From Acidobacteriota bacterium (lineage in GTDB: Bacteria > Acidobacteriota > Terriglobia > Bryobacterales > Bryobacteraceae): DNA of 39,945 nt. Under the pieces are notes generated by a model. The model was not told where the DNA came from and did not search any database. It saw only the letters and a program-made list of their open reading frames with translations. The DNA lies in assembly GCA_025354525.1 (NCBI GenBank), contig JANXMS010000620.1, forward strand, positions 1-39,945. Direction: 5' to 3'. Position 1 is the first letter of the stretch; every line of letters begins with the position of its first letter. Below, piece after piece: positions 24,625-33,761 of the stretch. A program made the position numbers and the translations under genes.

Positions 24625-25977
24625 CTACTTCCCAAATGGAAGCGAGGTCGGAGCATAGTTTAACCCAAACGAAACGCGACTCCCGCTACGATCAAAGGAC
24701 GATCCTTCAATCTTAAACTTGCGGTATTCCACTCCACCCGTAAATCCTATCTCGCGGGTAAGCTTGCGCGTCAACCGAACTTGAAAGCTATCGCTCGAAA
24801 ACGCGCCCAATAGGTTTCCGGTGCCTATCGAGTCCATCTTGCTGCGTAGCGCCAAAGCGGTCATGCTCCACTTCGCCTTCAGTTGATAGTTCGCCGAGGC
24901 GGTGTAAGTAGAGACGATAGAAGTCAGAATCAAACCGTTTCCTGGCTGTACACCACGTTCGGTCCCGACCGAATACGAGCTCAATCGAATGCGTTTTGAG
25001 ACGTTAGCCCCAAACCCAGGCGTTCTCGTAACATTTCTGAAAGCCTCGGAGCCCTGATTCGCACCGAGCAATGCGGCAATCACCGGGTCCAACGCAACCC
25101 GGCGAACGCCCACCGTCCGAACGTCGAAGATGGAAACATGGGCCGAAGCCTGCCACCCTCTCCCCAGCTCCCGTGAATAGTTCCCGGAGACACCGTTGAT
25201 ATCCGATTCGCCAAACTGCTTCCCAAAGTCGAAATGGGAATAAGTGTAAGTCAATCCGAGCGAAGACCGCCGATTCAGGCGATAGTTCGCGCCCACCGCT
25301 CCGCCAAACAAGTTTGTGTCAGCAAGGGCCCGGGCCTGCCTTCGCACGACCCCGCCATTGCCAGAAAATTGTAGCTGCCAACGATTATTCAAGCGGTAGC
25401 CCAAGGCCATGCTCGACTGGAGAAAATAGATTCTGGCGTCAAACAATTCATTGGTCGGAGCCGAGAAAAACTCAAAACCATCCGTCTGCCGATTGAGCAG
25501 ATTCCCTAAAACCCGATTCGAGATGCTCCCCGCTGTGTTCAAGGTCAGTTCGGTCCGCTTGGTCATCCGTCGCGAATACGCTAAATTTATCGACTGATTG
25601 CTTCCATTGAAATTAGACGCGTTAAAGAAGTGGTTGTAGTTAGCCAGATAGGAGATCCCGAATACAGCTCGCCGAAGCTTCTTCTGGCCGGAGATAGTAA
25701 ACCCTCCATCGACACCGTACGACCCAGAACCGGGAGTCAATTTTCCATCTTTGTCGACACGGAACGCCCCCAGCAGCGTGTCATAGGACCCGTCCAGCGT
25801 CATCGAAATGGAGATAGGAACGGATTCAGCTCCCAGCATCCCAATCCGGATCGGACCCTGACCCGCCCCACCCTCATAGGGGGTCGCCACGTTCGAAGAA
25901 CTGCCGGAGGTGGAATCCTGTGCCCAGACCGAGGAGGCAAGGGAACACACGAAGCATAATCGGACGAAAACTTTCAA
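24625..25977 (-). CDS. Outer-membrane beta-barrel protein
   Basis: This 450-residue protein has a signal peptide ending at VWAQ (MKVFVRLCFVCSLASSVWAQ). After a low-complexity Ser/Gly stretch, the rest is alternating polar-hydrophobic strands with aromatic girdles (FGISYLANYNHFFNAS, LGLTYTYSHFDFG, VSANY-like repeats, SRVSFGLNYAPTS), typical of an outer-membrane barrel, perhaps 16 or more strands. I recognise no specific family. A role as porin-like or assembly protein is open. It is divergent from the gene at 26229. Confidence 0.78.
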   Translation of the reverse strand: MKVFVRLCFVCSLASSVWAQDSTSGSSSNVATPYEGGAGQGPIRIGMLGAESVPISISMTLDGSYDTLLGAFRVDKDGKLTPGSGSYGVDGGFTISGQKKLRRAVFGISYLANYNHFFNASNFNGSNQSINLAYSRRMTKRTELTLNTAGSISNRVLGNLLNRQTDGFEFFSAPTNELFDARIYFLQSSMALGYRLNNRWQLQFSGNGGVVRRQARALADTNLFGGAVGANYRLNRRSSLGLTYTYSHFDFGKQFGESDINGVSGNYSRELGRGWQASAHVSIFDVRTVGVRRVALDPVIAALLGANQGSEAFRNVTRTPGFGANVSKRIRLSSYSVGTERGVQPGNGLILTSIVSTYTASANYQLKAKWSMTALALRSKMDSIGTGNLLGAFSSDSFQVRLTRKLTREIGFTGGVEYRKFKIEGSSFDRSGSRVSFGLNYAPTSLPFGK

Positions 25978-26228
25978 GGCGCAAACTCCCTAATGTAGAT
26001 ATCGGCTGACTCGGGCGGTTTCTTTACTCAAATTCCAGCCTTCTGCCCAATCACAAATGACCCCTACAATTTACCAAGAAATTACCCTAGGTAGCCGAAA
26101 AGGTCTGGTGCTCCTTTCCTGTTTTCGCGAAACGCGTCATCATCGAGTCGAATCCTATCATGACGAAACGTCAAATTTCCGCGAAAGGATCGGCCTCCCG
26201 GCGAAATCCCCCAGTGAACGGAGAACCC
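25978..26228. other. Divergent intergenic region
   Basis: This 251-bp AT-richer spacer separates two divergent genes for exported proteins. It contains the 10-bp palindrome TTTCGCGAAA (26123-26132) and must hold both promoters. A reading frame starting at ATG 26160 joins the downstream gene in frame, but ATG 26229 is preferred for it. I see no RNA gene. Confidence 0.5.
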
Positions 26229-28196
26229 ATGAAAAACAAAATCGTCCCCGCCGTCCTCGTGGCTACGGCTCTTGTTGCCGCTGAACTGCCCGTAAAACGG
26301 GTGGTGCTTTACAAACATGGCGTAGGCTACTTCGAACGCGCCGGCGAGGTCCCCAGCGGCCAGACGGCCCGTCTCGAATTCAAGCCCAACGAAATGAACG
26401 ACGTCCTGAAGTCGCTCGTCCTCGACGAAAAGGGCGGAGGGCGGGTTACCGGGGTACGTTATGACTCCGCCAAACCAGCTCGCAGTTCGCTCTCGGTCGA
26501 AAACGAAGTCGCTCTCGCCAAATTCCTCGACGGCCTCCGCGGGGCGAAAGTCGACGTAGAACTAGTCTCGGGCAAACTCTCCGGCTCCATTCTGAGCGGA
26601 CGCGTCGTCGCCTCCACCGATCAAAAGGTGCAGCAGGAACTGCTTGTGCTGCTCACCGATTCCGGCGATCTTCGCACCCTTGACCTCGCCAGCGCCAACT
26701 CGGTCCGTCTCACTGACCCCCTTCTTCAACTCAAGCTCCGTGAATACCTCCAATCCATGGCCGGGCTGCGCACGCAAGAGCAGCGCGCCGTTTACATCGA
26801 TGGCGAGTCCACCCGCTCCCGGCAGCTCCGTGCAAGCTATCTTCTGCCCACCCCGATTTGGAAATCGAGTTACCGTCTCATCCTTGGCGCGACTCCCATA
26901 CTCGAAGGCTGGGCGATCGTGGATAACACGACCGACAGTGACTGGACCGGCATCAGCCTCGCCCTCGTTTCCGGTAAGCCCGTCAGCTTTCAGAGCCGAC
27001 TTTACGATCCCAAATTTATCGAACGCCCCTTCGCCGAACTCGCGGAAGAGCGCGCGGTCGCGCCCGAACTCTACGCCGCCGGCATGGGCGGCGGCGTCGG
27101 CAGCGGCGGACCTCAGCCCGCCCCGATGGCCATGGCCGCCCCGATGTCCAAGCGCTCCATGGCGCGCGCCGAATTGATGGCCGACACTGCCTTCGCCCCC
27201 GCCCAGAGCAATGTCGCCGTCAACACGGCCGGTCGCGATCTCGGCGAACTCTTCGAATACGCGTTCTCGACACCAGTCACGGTGAAGAAGAATGAGTCAG
27301 CCATGCTGCCCTTCCTGCAGCAGAAGATCGAAACCCGCAAACTGCTTATCTACAACGATGAGTCCCAGCCCAATCCCCGTACCGCCTCCGAAATCACGAA
27401 CGGCACGGGGAAGACGCTAGACGGCGGTCCCATCACCGTCTTCGACAACGGCGCGTACGCCGGCGAAGCGCTCGTCGAAACGGTGAAAGCCGGCGACAAG
27501 CGTTTAATCTCTTACGGCATCGATCTGGGGACCCGCATCACCACTAACTTCGATAGCGAACAGCGCCAAATCCGCGAAATCCGAGCCAATCGCGGCATCC
27601 TCATCGCCAAGGCCAGCACCGAAGAAACCAAAACCTACACGATCAAGAACGTCGACCCGCGCGCCAAAACACTGATCATTGAACACCCCCTCCGTGGCGG
27701 TTTCAAACTGATGGGACTTACCGCGACGGAGAAGACCGCCACCGCTTACCGCTTCTCGCTCAACCTCAAGCCCAACTCCGAGGAGAAATTTGTCGTCAAG
27801 GAAGAGTACCTTTACGATCAGTCCTACGCGATCTCCTCCACCACTCCGGACCAAATCAACATCTTCCTGCGTAACCCAACGCTCTCGCCCGCCGGGAAGT
27901 TGGCGCTTGAAAAAATTCAATCGCTCAAGAGCCAGATCGCCGAGTCCGACCGACGCCTGCGCTCAACCGAAGCCCAATCGGCCAGCCTCGAAAAAGACCA
28001 GGAGCGCTTGCGCGAAAACATCCGGTCCCTCAATTCAGTAAGCGGCCAAGCACAGCAAGTGCAGCGCTACGCCAGCGACCTCTCAGCCCGTGAAACCAAG
28101 ATCGTCGAACTCCGCGATCAGGCCCAAGCCGAACGGCTGAAGAAGGGTGCGTTAGAATCAGAGCTGAATGGCTTTCTGGCTACCGTCACTTTTTAA
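26229..28196 (+). CDS. Secreted DUF4139-like protein with C-terminal coiled coil
   Basis: This 655-residue protein has a signal peptide (MKNKIVPAVLVATALVAAE) and begins its mature part with LPVKRVVLYKHGVGYFERAGEV, the N-terminal strand pattern of DUF4139/MuiA-like proteins. The middle is beta-rich (about 200-550), interrupted by a Met/Pro/Ala/Gly-rich stretch (about 295-330, PAPMAMAAPMSKRSMARAELM). Residues about 560-640 form a coiled coil (IQSLKSQIAESDRRL and following). ATG 26229 with GGAG upstream gives the signal peptide; ATG 26160 would hide it. Function is unknown; periplasmic location is likely. The next gene starts 9 bp later. Confidence 0.7.
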   Translation: MKNKIVPAVLVATALVAAELPVKRVVLYKHGVGYFERAGEVPSGQTARLEFKPNEMNDVLKSLVLDEKGGGRVTGVRYDSAKPARSSLSVENEVALAKFLDGLRGAKVDVELVSGKLSGSILSGRVVASTDQKVQQELLVLLTDSGDLRTLDLASANSVRLTDPLLQLKLREYLQSMAGLRTQEQRAVYIDGESTRSRQLRASYLLPTPIWKSSYRLILGATPILEGWAIVDNTTDSDWTGISLALVSGKPVSFQSRLYDPKFIERPFAELAEERAVAPELYAAGMGGGVGSGGPQPAPMAMAAPMSKRSMARAELMADTAFAPAQSNVAVNTAGRDLGELFEYAFSTPVTVKKNESAMLPFLQQKIETRKLLIYNDESQPNPRTASEITNGTGKTLDGGPITVFDNGAYAGEALVETVKAGDKRLISYGIDLGTRITTNFDSEQRQIREIRANRGILIAKASTEETKTYTIKNVDPRAKTLIIEHPLRGGFKLMGLTATEKTATAYRFSLNLKPNSEEKFVVKEEYLYDQSYAISSTTPDQINIFLRNPTLSPAGKLALEKIQSLKSQIAESDRRLRSTEAQSASLEKDQERLRENIRSLNSVSGQAQQVQRYASDLSARETKIVELRDQAQAERLKKGALESELNGFLATVTF

Positions 28197-28205
28197 GGCA
28201 CCCGC

Positions 28206-29165
28206 TTGCGCATCGCGCTAATCGGATACGGCAGTGTTGGGAAAGCGTTTGCGCGGCTCCTTGAAAGCCAGCGCAAACGCTTCCCCTTCCGCATCACCGC
28301 TATCCGGACCCGCAAGGCAACCGCCTACGACCCTAAGGGACTGCCCGTCAGCCCGGAGTGGGGCCCGGAGTCGACCGTCGACGAATTTCTCGATATCGCT
28401 CAGCCGGAAGTCGTCATCGAAATTACGTCGCTTAATCCGGTCGACGGCGAACCCGCAATCAGCCACATCCGCTCCGCCTTCGCCCGCGGCATCCCGGTCA
28501 TTACCGCGAACAAAGGGCCCATCGCCCACGCTTATTCCGCCCTTCGCGCCGAGGCCGCCGCTCGCCATATCCTGTTCCGGTTTGAGTCCACCGTGATGGA
28601 CGGTTCGCCGGTCTTTAATTTGGTGCGGCAGAATCTGCCAGGCATCACGATTAATGGTTTCAGCGGCGTACTCAACTCCACCACCAAAATCGTCCTTGCC
28701 GAAATGGCCAAGGGCAATTCGCTGGCCGCCGGCATCACCCTGGCACAAGAAATGGGCATCGCCGAAACAGATCCCGCTTACGACATCGATGGTTGGGACG
28801 CCGCCGCCAAAACGGCCGCGCTTGCCAATGTGCTCATGGATGCCAACGTCACTCCGCAAATGGTGGAGCGTACCGGCATCGCCGACATTACACCCGCACA
28901 GGTACAGGAAGCCGCCGCCAAGGGCTTCGTCATCACGCTCGTCAGCCGCGCTACCCGCCGGCCAGACGGCTCCCTTCAGCTCAGCACCCAGCCAGAGCGC
29001 CTGCCGGAAGACGACCTTCTGGCCAACGTCGACGGCACCTCCAACGTTCTCCTCCTCCACACCGATTTGATGGGTACCCAAGGCATAGTCTCCGTCTCCC
29101 CCGGCGTCGAGCAAACCGCCTACGGCCTCTTTGCCGACCTCGTCGATATCGCCAAACACTTATGA
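28206..29165 (+). CDS. hom: Homoserine dehydrogenase (short form without ACT domain)
   Basis: It would reduce aspartate semialdehyde to homoserine for threonine and methionine synthesis. The 319-residue protein has a dinucleotide-binding start (IALIGYGSVGKAF), ITANKGPIA with the conserved lysine, GVLNSTTKIVL (usually LNGTTN), and ETDPAYDIDGWDAAAKTAAL, the substrate-binding signature. It lacks the C-terminal ACT domain, so threonine feedback through that domain is not expected. It starts at TTG 28206, with a 4-bp ATGA overlap to the next gene. The altered LNGTT motif leaves some chance of a related NAD(P)-dependent oxidoreductase. Confidence 0.82.
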   Translation: MRIALIGYGSVGKAFARLLESQRKRFPFRITAIRTRKATAYDPKGLPVSPEWGPESTVDEFLDIAQPEVVIEITSLNPVDGEPAISHIRSAFARGIPVITANKGPIAHAYSALRAEAAARHILFRFESTVMDGSPVFNLVRQNLPGITINGFSGVLNSTTKIVLAEMAKGNSLAAGITLAQEMGIAETDPAYDIDGWDAAAKTAALANVLMDANVTPQMVERTGIADITPAQVQEAAAKGFVITLVSRATRRPDGSLQLSTQPERLPEDDLLANVDGTSNVLLLHTDLMGTQGIVSVSPGVEQTAYGLFADLVDIAKHL

Positions 29166-29956
29166 AACTTCTTCGCTTCCGACACAACAATCAGATTCAC
29201 GCTGGGGCGCTGACCCCCGAGGGCGTCCTTCCCTTCCCTTCGAGCGATCTCCTCGCGCTCATCCACGCCGGAGCCCATCCGGTTCAAATGGGTGCCCCCA
29301 TTCCCTTGGCCGACGTTACCCCGATCCTGCCGTACGACATCCCTCCCAAGATCTGGTGCATCGGTCTCAACTACCACTCCCATGCCCTCGACATCAACGC
29401 CGTGCAGCCCGACCAGCCCGGCAGCTTCATGAAGCCGGCGTCGTGCATGTTCGCCCCCGAAGGCGAAATCATTCTCCCGCCGCCCGCCGTCTCTGACGAT
29501 GTCGACGCCGAAGGCGAACTCGCCATCATCATCGGCAAAACGGTCAAGGGGCTCGCGTCTCTCGACGAAGCCAACGACGCCATCTTCGGCTACACAACCA
29601 CGCTCGACCTCACTGCCCTTGACGTTCTGGCGAAGAACCCCCGCTATCTCACCCGCGCCAAGTCGATGGATACGTTCTTCTGCTTCGGCCCGGTCATCGT
29701 CACCAAAGACGAAATCGACAACGTCGACGACCTCGAAGTGATCACCGAACACAACGGCAAAGTCTGGTCACGAGATTTCGTCCGCAACATGAAACACCGC
29801 CCTCTCGAACTGGTTCGTTTTCACAGCCAAGCGATGACCTTGTACCCCGGAGACATCATTTCCACCGGTTGCCCGAAAGGAGCCCGCATCAAATCGGGCG
29901 ACACGGTCCGAGCCCGCATTGAAGGAATCGGCACGCTCGGCGCTTCGGTTCGCTAA
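29162..29956 (+). CDS. Fumarylacetoacetate hydrolase-family protein
   Basis: This 264-residue protein has the FAH fold: IWCIGLNYHSHALD, the metal ligands E117 and E119 (DAEGELAIIIGK), D149 in GYTTTLDLTALD, K167 in TRAKSMDTFFCFGP, and the C-terminal PGDIISTGCPKGA. Family members cleave or decarboxylate beta-diketo acids, or act on oxaloacetate or acylpyruvates, using a divalent metal. The usual GNDVSARD is replaced by TLDLTALD. The start overlaps the homoserine dehydrogenase stop (ATGA), so the two are translationally coupled. The substrate is not evident. Confidence 0.85.
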   Translation: MKLLRFRHNNQIHAGALTPEGVLPFPSSDLLALIHAGAHPVQMGAPIPLADVTPILPYDIPPKIWCIGLNYHSHALDINAVQPDQPGSFMKPASCMFAPEGEIILPPPAVSDDVDAEGELAIIIGKTVKGLASLDEANDAIFGYTTTLDLTALDVLAKNPRYLTRAKSMDTFFCFGPVIVTKDEIDNVDDLEVITEHNGKVWSRDFVRNMKHRPLELVRFHSQAMTLYPGDIISTGCPKGARIKSGDTVRARIEGIGTLGASVR

Positions 29957-29966
29957 ACTACTCACC

Positions 29967-30320
29967 ATGGCTTCGGCTTTCCAGCGTTTCATCTTGTGGG
30001 ACTACCCGCGCGCCTCTTGGCAATACGATGTGATGGTGCTGCTTATCGTAGCCTTCATCTTCTTTACGCCTCGCGATTTTTTTAAGGATCAGCCTCGCGC
30101 TGCTTCTATCGTCCTCCTTCCCAGTGAGGGTGCCGACGAGGTGTTCTACCTCGAACCCAAACTCCTCGCCGACCTCGACGAGGCCGATCGGTTGGCGAAA
30201 GCCTCCGATCTCCTCCGGAACAAGGACGGCAAAAAGCTCGATCTCCAACGCCTGACCCCGATCTACGATAGCGAAAAGGAGATCAAGGGGTTCATGGCCT
30301 ATACGAGACTGCGGAAGTAG
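29967..30320 (+). CDS. Small single-pass membrane protein of unknown function
   Basis: This 117-residue protein has a short N-terminus (MASAFQRFILWDYPRASWQYD), one membrane helix (about 22-36, VMVLLIVAFIFFTPRDFF) and an extracytoplasmic domain of about 75 residues with many charged residues ending FMAYTRLRK. I recognise no family. ATG 29967 follows CTCACC without a strong Shine-Dalgarno, 10 bp after the preceding gene. It sits just before a LolA-like gene, so a role at the envelope is possible but unproven. Confidence 0.68.
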   Translation: MASAFQRFILWDYPRASWQYDVMVLLIVAFIFFTPRDFFKDQPRAASIVLLPSEGADEVFYLEPKLLADLDEADRLAKASDLLRNKDGKKLDLQRLTPIYDSEKEIKGFMAYTRLRK

Positions 30321-30358
30321 GTAACCGCTGCCGCGCCCGAAGCATCCAAGAGAGTGAA

Positions 30359-31030
30359 ATGCGACCGATCCTGCTCATTTGCGTAGCCGCCGCAGGCCTT
30401 ACAGCGGCTGAAACTTTAGACCAAGTACGGGTTCGCATGGACGCCTCCGCGAAGGCCTTCCAGTCCCTCACAGCCAAAGTTCGCAAGGTCACCTACACCG
30501 CCGTCATCAGGGACACGCAGTCAGAAAGCGGCACCTTCACGCTCAAAAAAGTGAAGGCCGGCGACCTCCGCGTGCGCATGGACATCAACCAGCCCGATAC
30601 CAAAGCGATCGCCCTCAGCCGCAACAAATACGAACTCTACCTGCCTAAAATAGCCACCGTCCAGGAGTTCGACCTCGGCAAGTATCGCAGTTTGGTCGAC
30701 CAGTTTTTGCTCCTCGGCTTCGGCACCCCGTCGAAGGAACTCCTTAAGAGTTACGACATGAAGGTGCTCAGCGCAGAGACCCTCGACGGCAAAGCAACCA
30801 CCCGGATTGAGCTCGTCCCCAAGTCCGCCAGCGTTAGAGAGCACTTGAAACGCGTCGAAATGTGGATTCCACTGACTGATGGAAATCCGATTCAACAAAA
30901 ATTCTTTCAGCCCAGCGGCGACTACTTCTTATCGGCCTATACCGACGTCAAAATCAACCCGCCCGTCCGCGAAGCCGAACTCGCCCTCAGTTTGCCCAAG
31001 GGAACAAAGCGCGAATTTCCCCAGAAATAA
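30359..31030 (+). CDS. LolA-like periplasmic lipoprotein-carrier protein
   Basis: This 223-residue protein has a signal peptide (MRPILLICVAAAGLTAAE) and the LolA/LolB-like pattern: an N-terminal helix (LDQVRVRMDASAKAFQSLTAKVRKV), then antiparallel strands (SGTFTLKKVKAGDLRVRMDI, NKYELYLPKIATVQEFD, TRIELVPKS, RVEMWIPLTDGNPIQQKFFQPSGDY, TDVKINPPV). LolA carries lipoproteins to the outer membrane. It may be the main carrier or a LolA-like paralog; sequence alone does not settle this. It follows the small membrane protein by 38 bp. Confidence 0.75.
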   Translation: MRPILLICVAAAGLTAAETLDQVRVRMDASAKAFQSLTAKVRKVTYTAVIRDTQSESGTFTLKKVKAGDLRVRMDINQPDTKAIALSRNKYELYLPKIATVQEFDLGKYRSLVDQFLLLGFGTPSKELLKSYDMKVLSAETLDGKATTRIELVPKSASVREHLKRVEMWIPLTDGNPIQQKFFQPSGDYFLSAYTDVKINPPVREAELALSLPKGTKREFPQK

Positions 31031-31077
31031 CGCAGCCCTTGCGATAGCCCCTCCGGGAACGATACCGTGTCAGGTAT

Positions 31078-31641
31078 ATGAAACGTCGGCACCTGCTGCA
31101 AACCCTCGCGGCGACCCCCGCGCTGCTCCCCGCCCAGCAGACCACTCCTTCTCCCGATGAAAACGTCGTTCTCGCCGTAGTCTCGCCAGACTTCGCGGGT
31201 CTCCCGGTGCGCCGCTTCCTCACCCCCGACCAGTACGCGACCCTTCAATCGCTAGCCGACCTGATCGCCCCGTCCATCGACGGCCGCCCCGGAGCAAAGG
31301 AAGCCGAAGCCGCGCCATTCCTCGATTTCCTGCTCGCCAAATCCCCGCGCGACCGCCAAGCCCTCTACCAGCGGGGTCTCGACACGCTCAACCGAACCGC
31401 CCGAACTCGGCACCAAAAGGCCTTCGCTGAACTTCTCCCAGCCGACGCCAACGCGCTCCTCGCGCCCCTCAAAGCCAAGTGGACCTATTCTGTTCCGACT
31501 GACCCCGTGGCGGCCTTTCTCCGCGCGGCGAAAGCCGACATCATCCGCGCCACCACAAACTCCCGCGCAGTCGCCGAAGCCAACGTCGCTGGTCGCCGCC
31601 GAGCCACCGGCCTGAACCCTTACTGGCAAGTCATCGAATAA
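31078..31641 (+). CDS. Gluconate 2-dehydrogenase subunit 3-like protein
   Basis: This 187-residue protein starts with a Tat-like signal (MKRRHLLQTLAATPALLPA). The core FLTPDQYATLQSLADLIAPSIDGRPGAKEAEAAPFLDFLLA is the signature of gluconate 2-dehydrogenase subunit 3 proteins, which help export and stabilise the GMC flavoprotein. That flavoprotein follows 12 bp downstream, and a multiheme cytochrome follows it. A short inverted repeat (ATACC 31062-31066 / GGTAT 31073-31077) sits right before the ATG, where the ribosome site is otherwise weak. Confidence 0.87.
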   Translation: MKRRHLLQTLAATPALLPAQQTTPSPDENVVLAVVSPDFAGLPVRRFLTPDQYATLQSLADLIAPSIDGRPGAKEAEAAPFLDFLLAKSPRDRQALYQRGLDTLNRTARTRHQKAFAELLPADANALLAPLKAKWTYSVPTDPVAAFLRAAKADIIRATTNSRAVAEANVAGRRRATGLNPYWQVIE

Positions 31642-31653
31642 CGAAACGAACCA

Positions 31654-33246
31654 ATGCCAACTTTTAACCACGACGTCGTCATTATCGGCTCCGGTGCCTC
31701 CGGCGGCATGGCCGCCTACATCCTCGCCCAAGCGGGCGTAAAGTGCCTCATGCTCGAAGCCGGCCCCATGGTCGACTTCACCCGCCACCGTTCGCTCAAA
31801 GCCGTCTACGACCTGCCCTTCCGCGGCTTCGGCGAACCCGGCCGATTCCCTCACATTACCCAGGCTTCGGAGTTTGACGCCAACCTCTGGATCGACGAAA
31901 AGAAGAACCCCTACTCCCATCCGGAGAACGATCCCTACTACTGGGTTCGGATCCGTCTGCTCGGCGGCAAAACCCTCCGTTGGGGCCGGGCCTCGTGGCG
32001 GCTCTCCGACTACGAATTCAAAGGCAAAGATCACGACGGCTGGGGTGAAAATTGGCCTCTCTCGCTGGCCGACCTTGCCCCCTTTTACGACCGCGTCGAA
32101 CCGCTCTTCCGCGTCTCCGGCCGCAATGAAGGCTGGGCCCAATTGCCGGACGGCAAACTGCTTGCCGACGAATCCACCGAGTCCCTTAGCATGGAGCGGT
32201 TCCTGGCCAGCGCGAAAAAGCTGGGGGTTCCCACCACCAAACCGCGTCGCGCCACCGGCACGCTCGCCAGTTCTGTAAATCTGCTCCTCCCGGCCGCCCA
32301 GGCCACGGGCAATCTCACGATCGTTCCCAACGCCATCGTCCGCGAAATTGGGATTGACCCCAAGACCGGCCTCGTCAATGCCGTCCACTACATTGACCGC
32401 CGCTCGAAACGCGAATACACCGTCCCCACGAAAACTTTGTTTCTCGGCGCATCAACCCTCGAATCCACCCGACTTCTGCTTAACAGCCGAAGCCGCCAAT
32501 ACCCCACCGGACTCGCCAATTCCAGCGGCGTCCTCGGCCATTATCTGTTCGATCAGTTCTACGTCAAGAACTCCGTCACGGCCCTCGTCCCCGAAGCCCG
32601 CGGCGGCAAGGGCCCGCGCAACTTGATGGGCGGCGCCGGCTATGTCCCTCGCTTCACGAACCTCAAGCCGGGCAAGCCCGAAAAGAATTACCTCCGCGGC
32701 TGGGCCTGGGACTTCGGCAGCGGCGGCACTCCTTCGCCCGAACTCTTCCCCCAGTGGGGCGACGAACTCGCCCGAACCATGGCCGACGCGCAAGGTGCTG
32801 GTTTCTCCATGACCACGATGGGCGAAAGCCTGCCGCGATTTGAACATAAGCTCACCATCCATCCCACGCTTCGCGACGAATGGGGCATCCCCGCCCCTCA
32901 TCTCGAACAGCGTTATACCGACAACGAACACAACATGGCAAAGGACGCCATGGAAACCGGCGTTGCAATGTGCGAAGGCGCCGGGTTCGAAGTGCTCGCC
33001 GCTCACTCTCAGATGGTTCCCCCGGGCGAGTCCATCCACGAACTCGGCACTTGCCGCATGGGTGCCGATCCGAAGAAATCGGTCCTGAATTCCTTCAATC
33101 AAGCTCACGACGTGAAGAACCTATTCGTCCTCGACGGCAGCGCCTTCCCCAGCGGAGGCGCTCAAAATCCGACCCTCACCATCCTCGCTCTTACCGTCAG
33201 AGCGAGCGAATACCTCCTCGAGCAGAAGAAACAGGGCAAACTATAA
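31654..33246 (+). CDS. GMC-family FAD-dependent dehydrogenase
   Basis: This 530-residue flavoprotein has the FAD-binding [17 protein letters not shown] (GxGxxG at 12-17), [18 protein letters not shown], and the C-terminal GMC signature: HELGTCRMG followed by [24 protein letters not shown]. This branch includes the catalytic subunit of gluconate 2-dehydrogenase and other sugar or sugar-acid dehydrogenases. The substrate is not evident. No signal peptide is present, so co-export with the Tat-type subunit 3 is expected. Electrons would pass to the cytochrome encoded 2 bp downstream. Confidence 0.93.
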   Translation: MPTFNHDVVIIGSGASGGMAAYILAQAGVKCLMLEAGPMVDFTRHRSLKAVYDLPFRGFGEPGRFPHITQASEFDANLWIDEKKNPYSHPENDPYYWVRIRLLGGKTLRWGRASWRLSDYEFKGKDHDGWGENWPLSLADLAPFYDRVEPLFRVSGRNEGWAQLPDGKLLADESTESLSMERFLASAKKLGVPTTKPRRATGTLASSVNLLLPAAQATGNLTIVPNAIVREIGIDPKTGLVNAVHYIDRRSKREYTVPTKTLFLGASTLESTRLLLNSRSRQYPTGLANSSGVLGHYLFDQFYVKNSVTALVPEARGGKGPRNLMGGAGYVPRFTNLKPGKPEKNYLRGWAWDFGSGGTPSPELFPQWGDELARTMADAQGAGFSMTTMGESLPRFEHKLTIHPTLRDEWGIPAPHLEQRYTDNEHNMAKDAMETGVAMCEGAGFEVLAAHSQMVPPGESIHELGTCRMGADPKKSVLNSFNQAHDVKNLFVLDGSAFPSGGAQNPTLTILALTVRASEYLLEQKKQGKL

Positions 33247-33248
33247 GT

Positions 33249-33737
33249 ATGCGGTTACTGCTGATTCCGGCATTGCTCTTGGTGGCTTTGGCCCTCGCGC
33301 AGGCCCCCGCGACGGGCCCCGTCCAACCGATCCCCTACAGCCACGCGCTTCACGCCGGCAAACTAAAACTCAAGTGCGCCATGTGCCACGAAAACAAGGA
33401 CCCCGGTGAACTGATGGGTATCCCCACGGCCGCCAAGTGCATGACGTGCCACCAAGCCGTGAAGACCGACGCCGAACCAATCCAGAAGCTCCGTACCTTC
33501 TTCGAATCGAAACGGGAGATCCCCTGGGTCCGCGTCTATCAAATTCCCAGCTACGTCTTTTTTTCTCACCGCGCGCATACCGAAACCGGTGCCACTTGCC
33601 AGGAATGCCATGGCTCGGTCGCGACCACCGATGTCCTCAAGCGGGAAACCGACATTTCGATGGGCGGTTGCATGACCTGCCACCGTCAGAAGAAAGCACC
33701 GCTCAACTGCACCTATTGCCATGAACCGCGAAACTAA
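33249..33737 (+). CDS. Periplasmic pentaheme cytochrome c (c3/c7-like)
   Basis: This 162-residue protein has a signal peptide ([18 protein letters not shown]) and five CXXCH heme-binding motifs at 43-47, 64-68, 117-121, 141-145 and 154-158. Additional histidines ([15 protein letters not shown]) fit bis-histidine ligation. The segment [20 protein letters not shown] resembles the ActA-type cytochromes of alternative complex III. ATG 33249 lies 2 bp after the GMC gene. It probably accepts electrons from the flavoprotein, in place of the usual triheme cytochrome subunit. Confidence 0.92.
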   Translation: MRLLLIPALLLVALALAQAPATGPVQPIPYSHALHAGKLKLKCAMCHENKDPGELMGIPTAAKCMTCHQAVKTDAEPIQKLRTFFESKREIPWVRVYQIPSYVFFSHRAHTETGATCQECHGSVATTDVLKRETDISMGGCMTCHRQKKAPLNCTYCHEPRN

Positions 33738-33761
33738 GCTACTCTCCAAGTTCGGCCAACA

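Noticed and set aside
26123-26132. Palindrome TTTCGCGAAA as a regulator site
   Set aside because: Single short palindrome in a GC-rich genome with no second copy nearby; listed only as part of the intergenic region.
28218-29159. A 313-codon minus-strand frame across the homoserine dehydrogenase gene
   Set aside because: Exact antisense shadow of a gene with conserved motifs; Gly/Asp-rich without domains.
31252-32388. A 378-codon minus-strand frame across the subunit 3 and GMC genes
   Set aside because: Gly/Val/Glu-rich antisense shadow spanning two real genes and their gap, with no recognisable domain.
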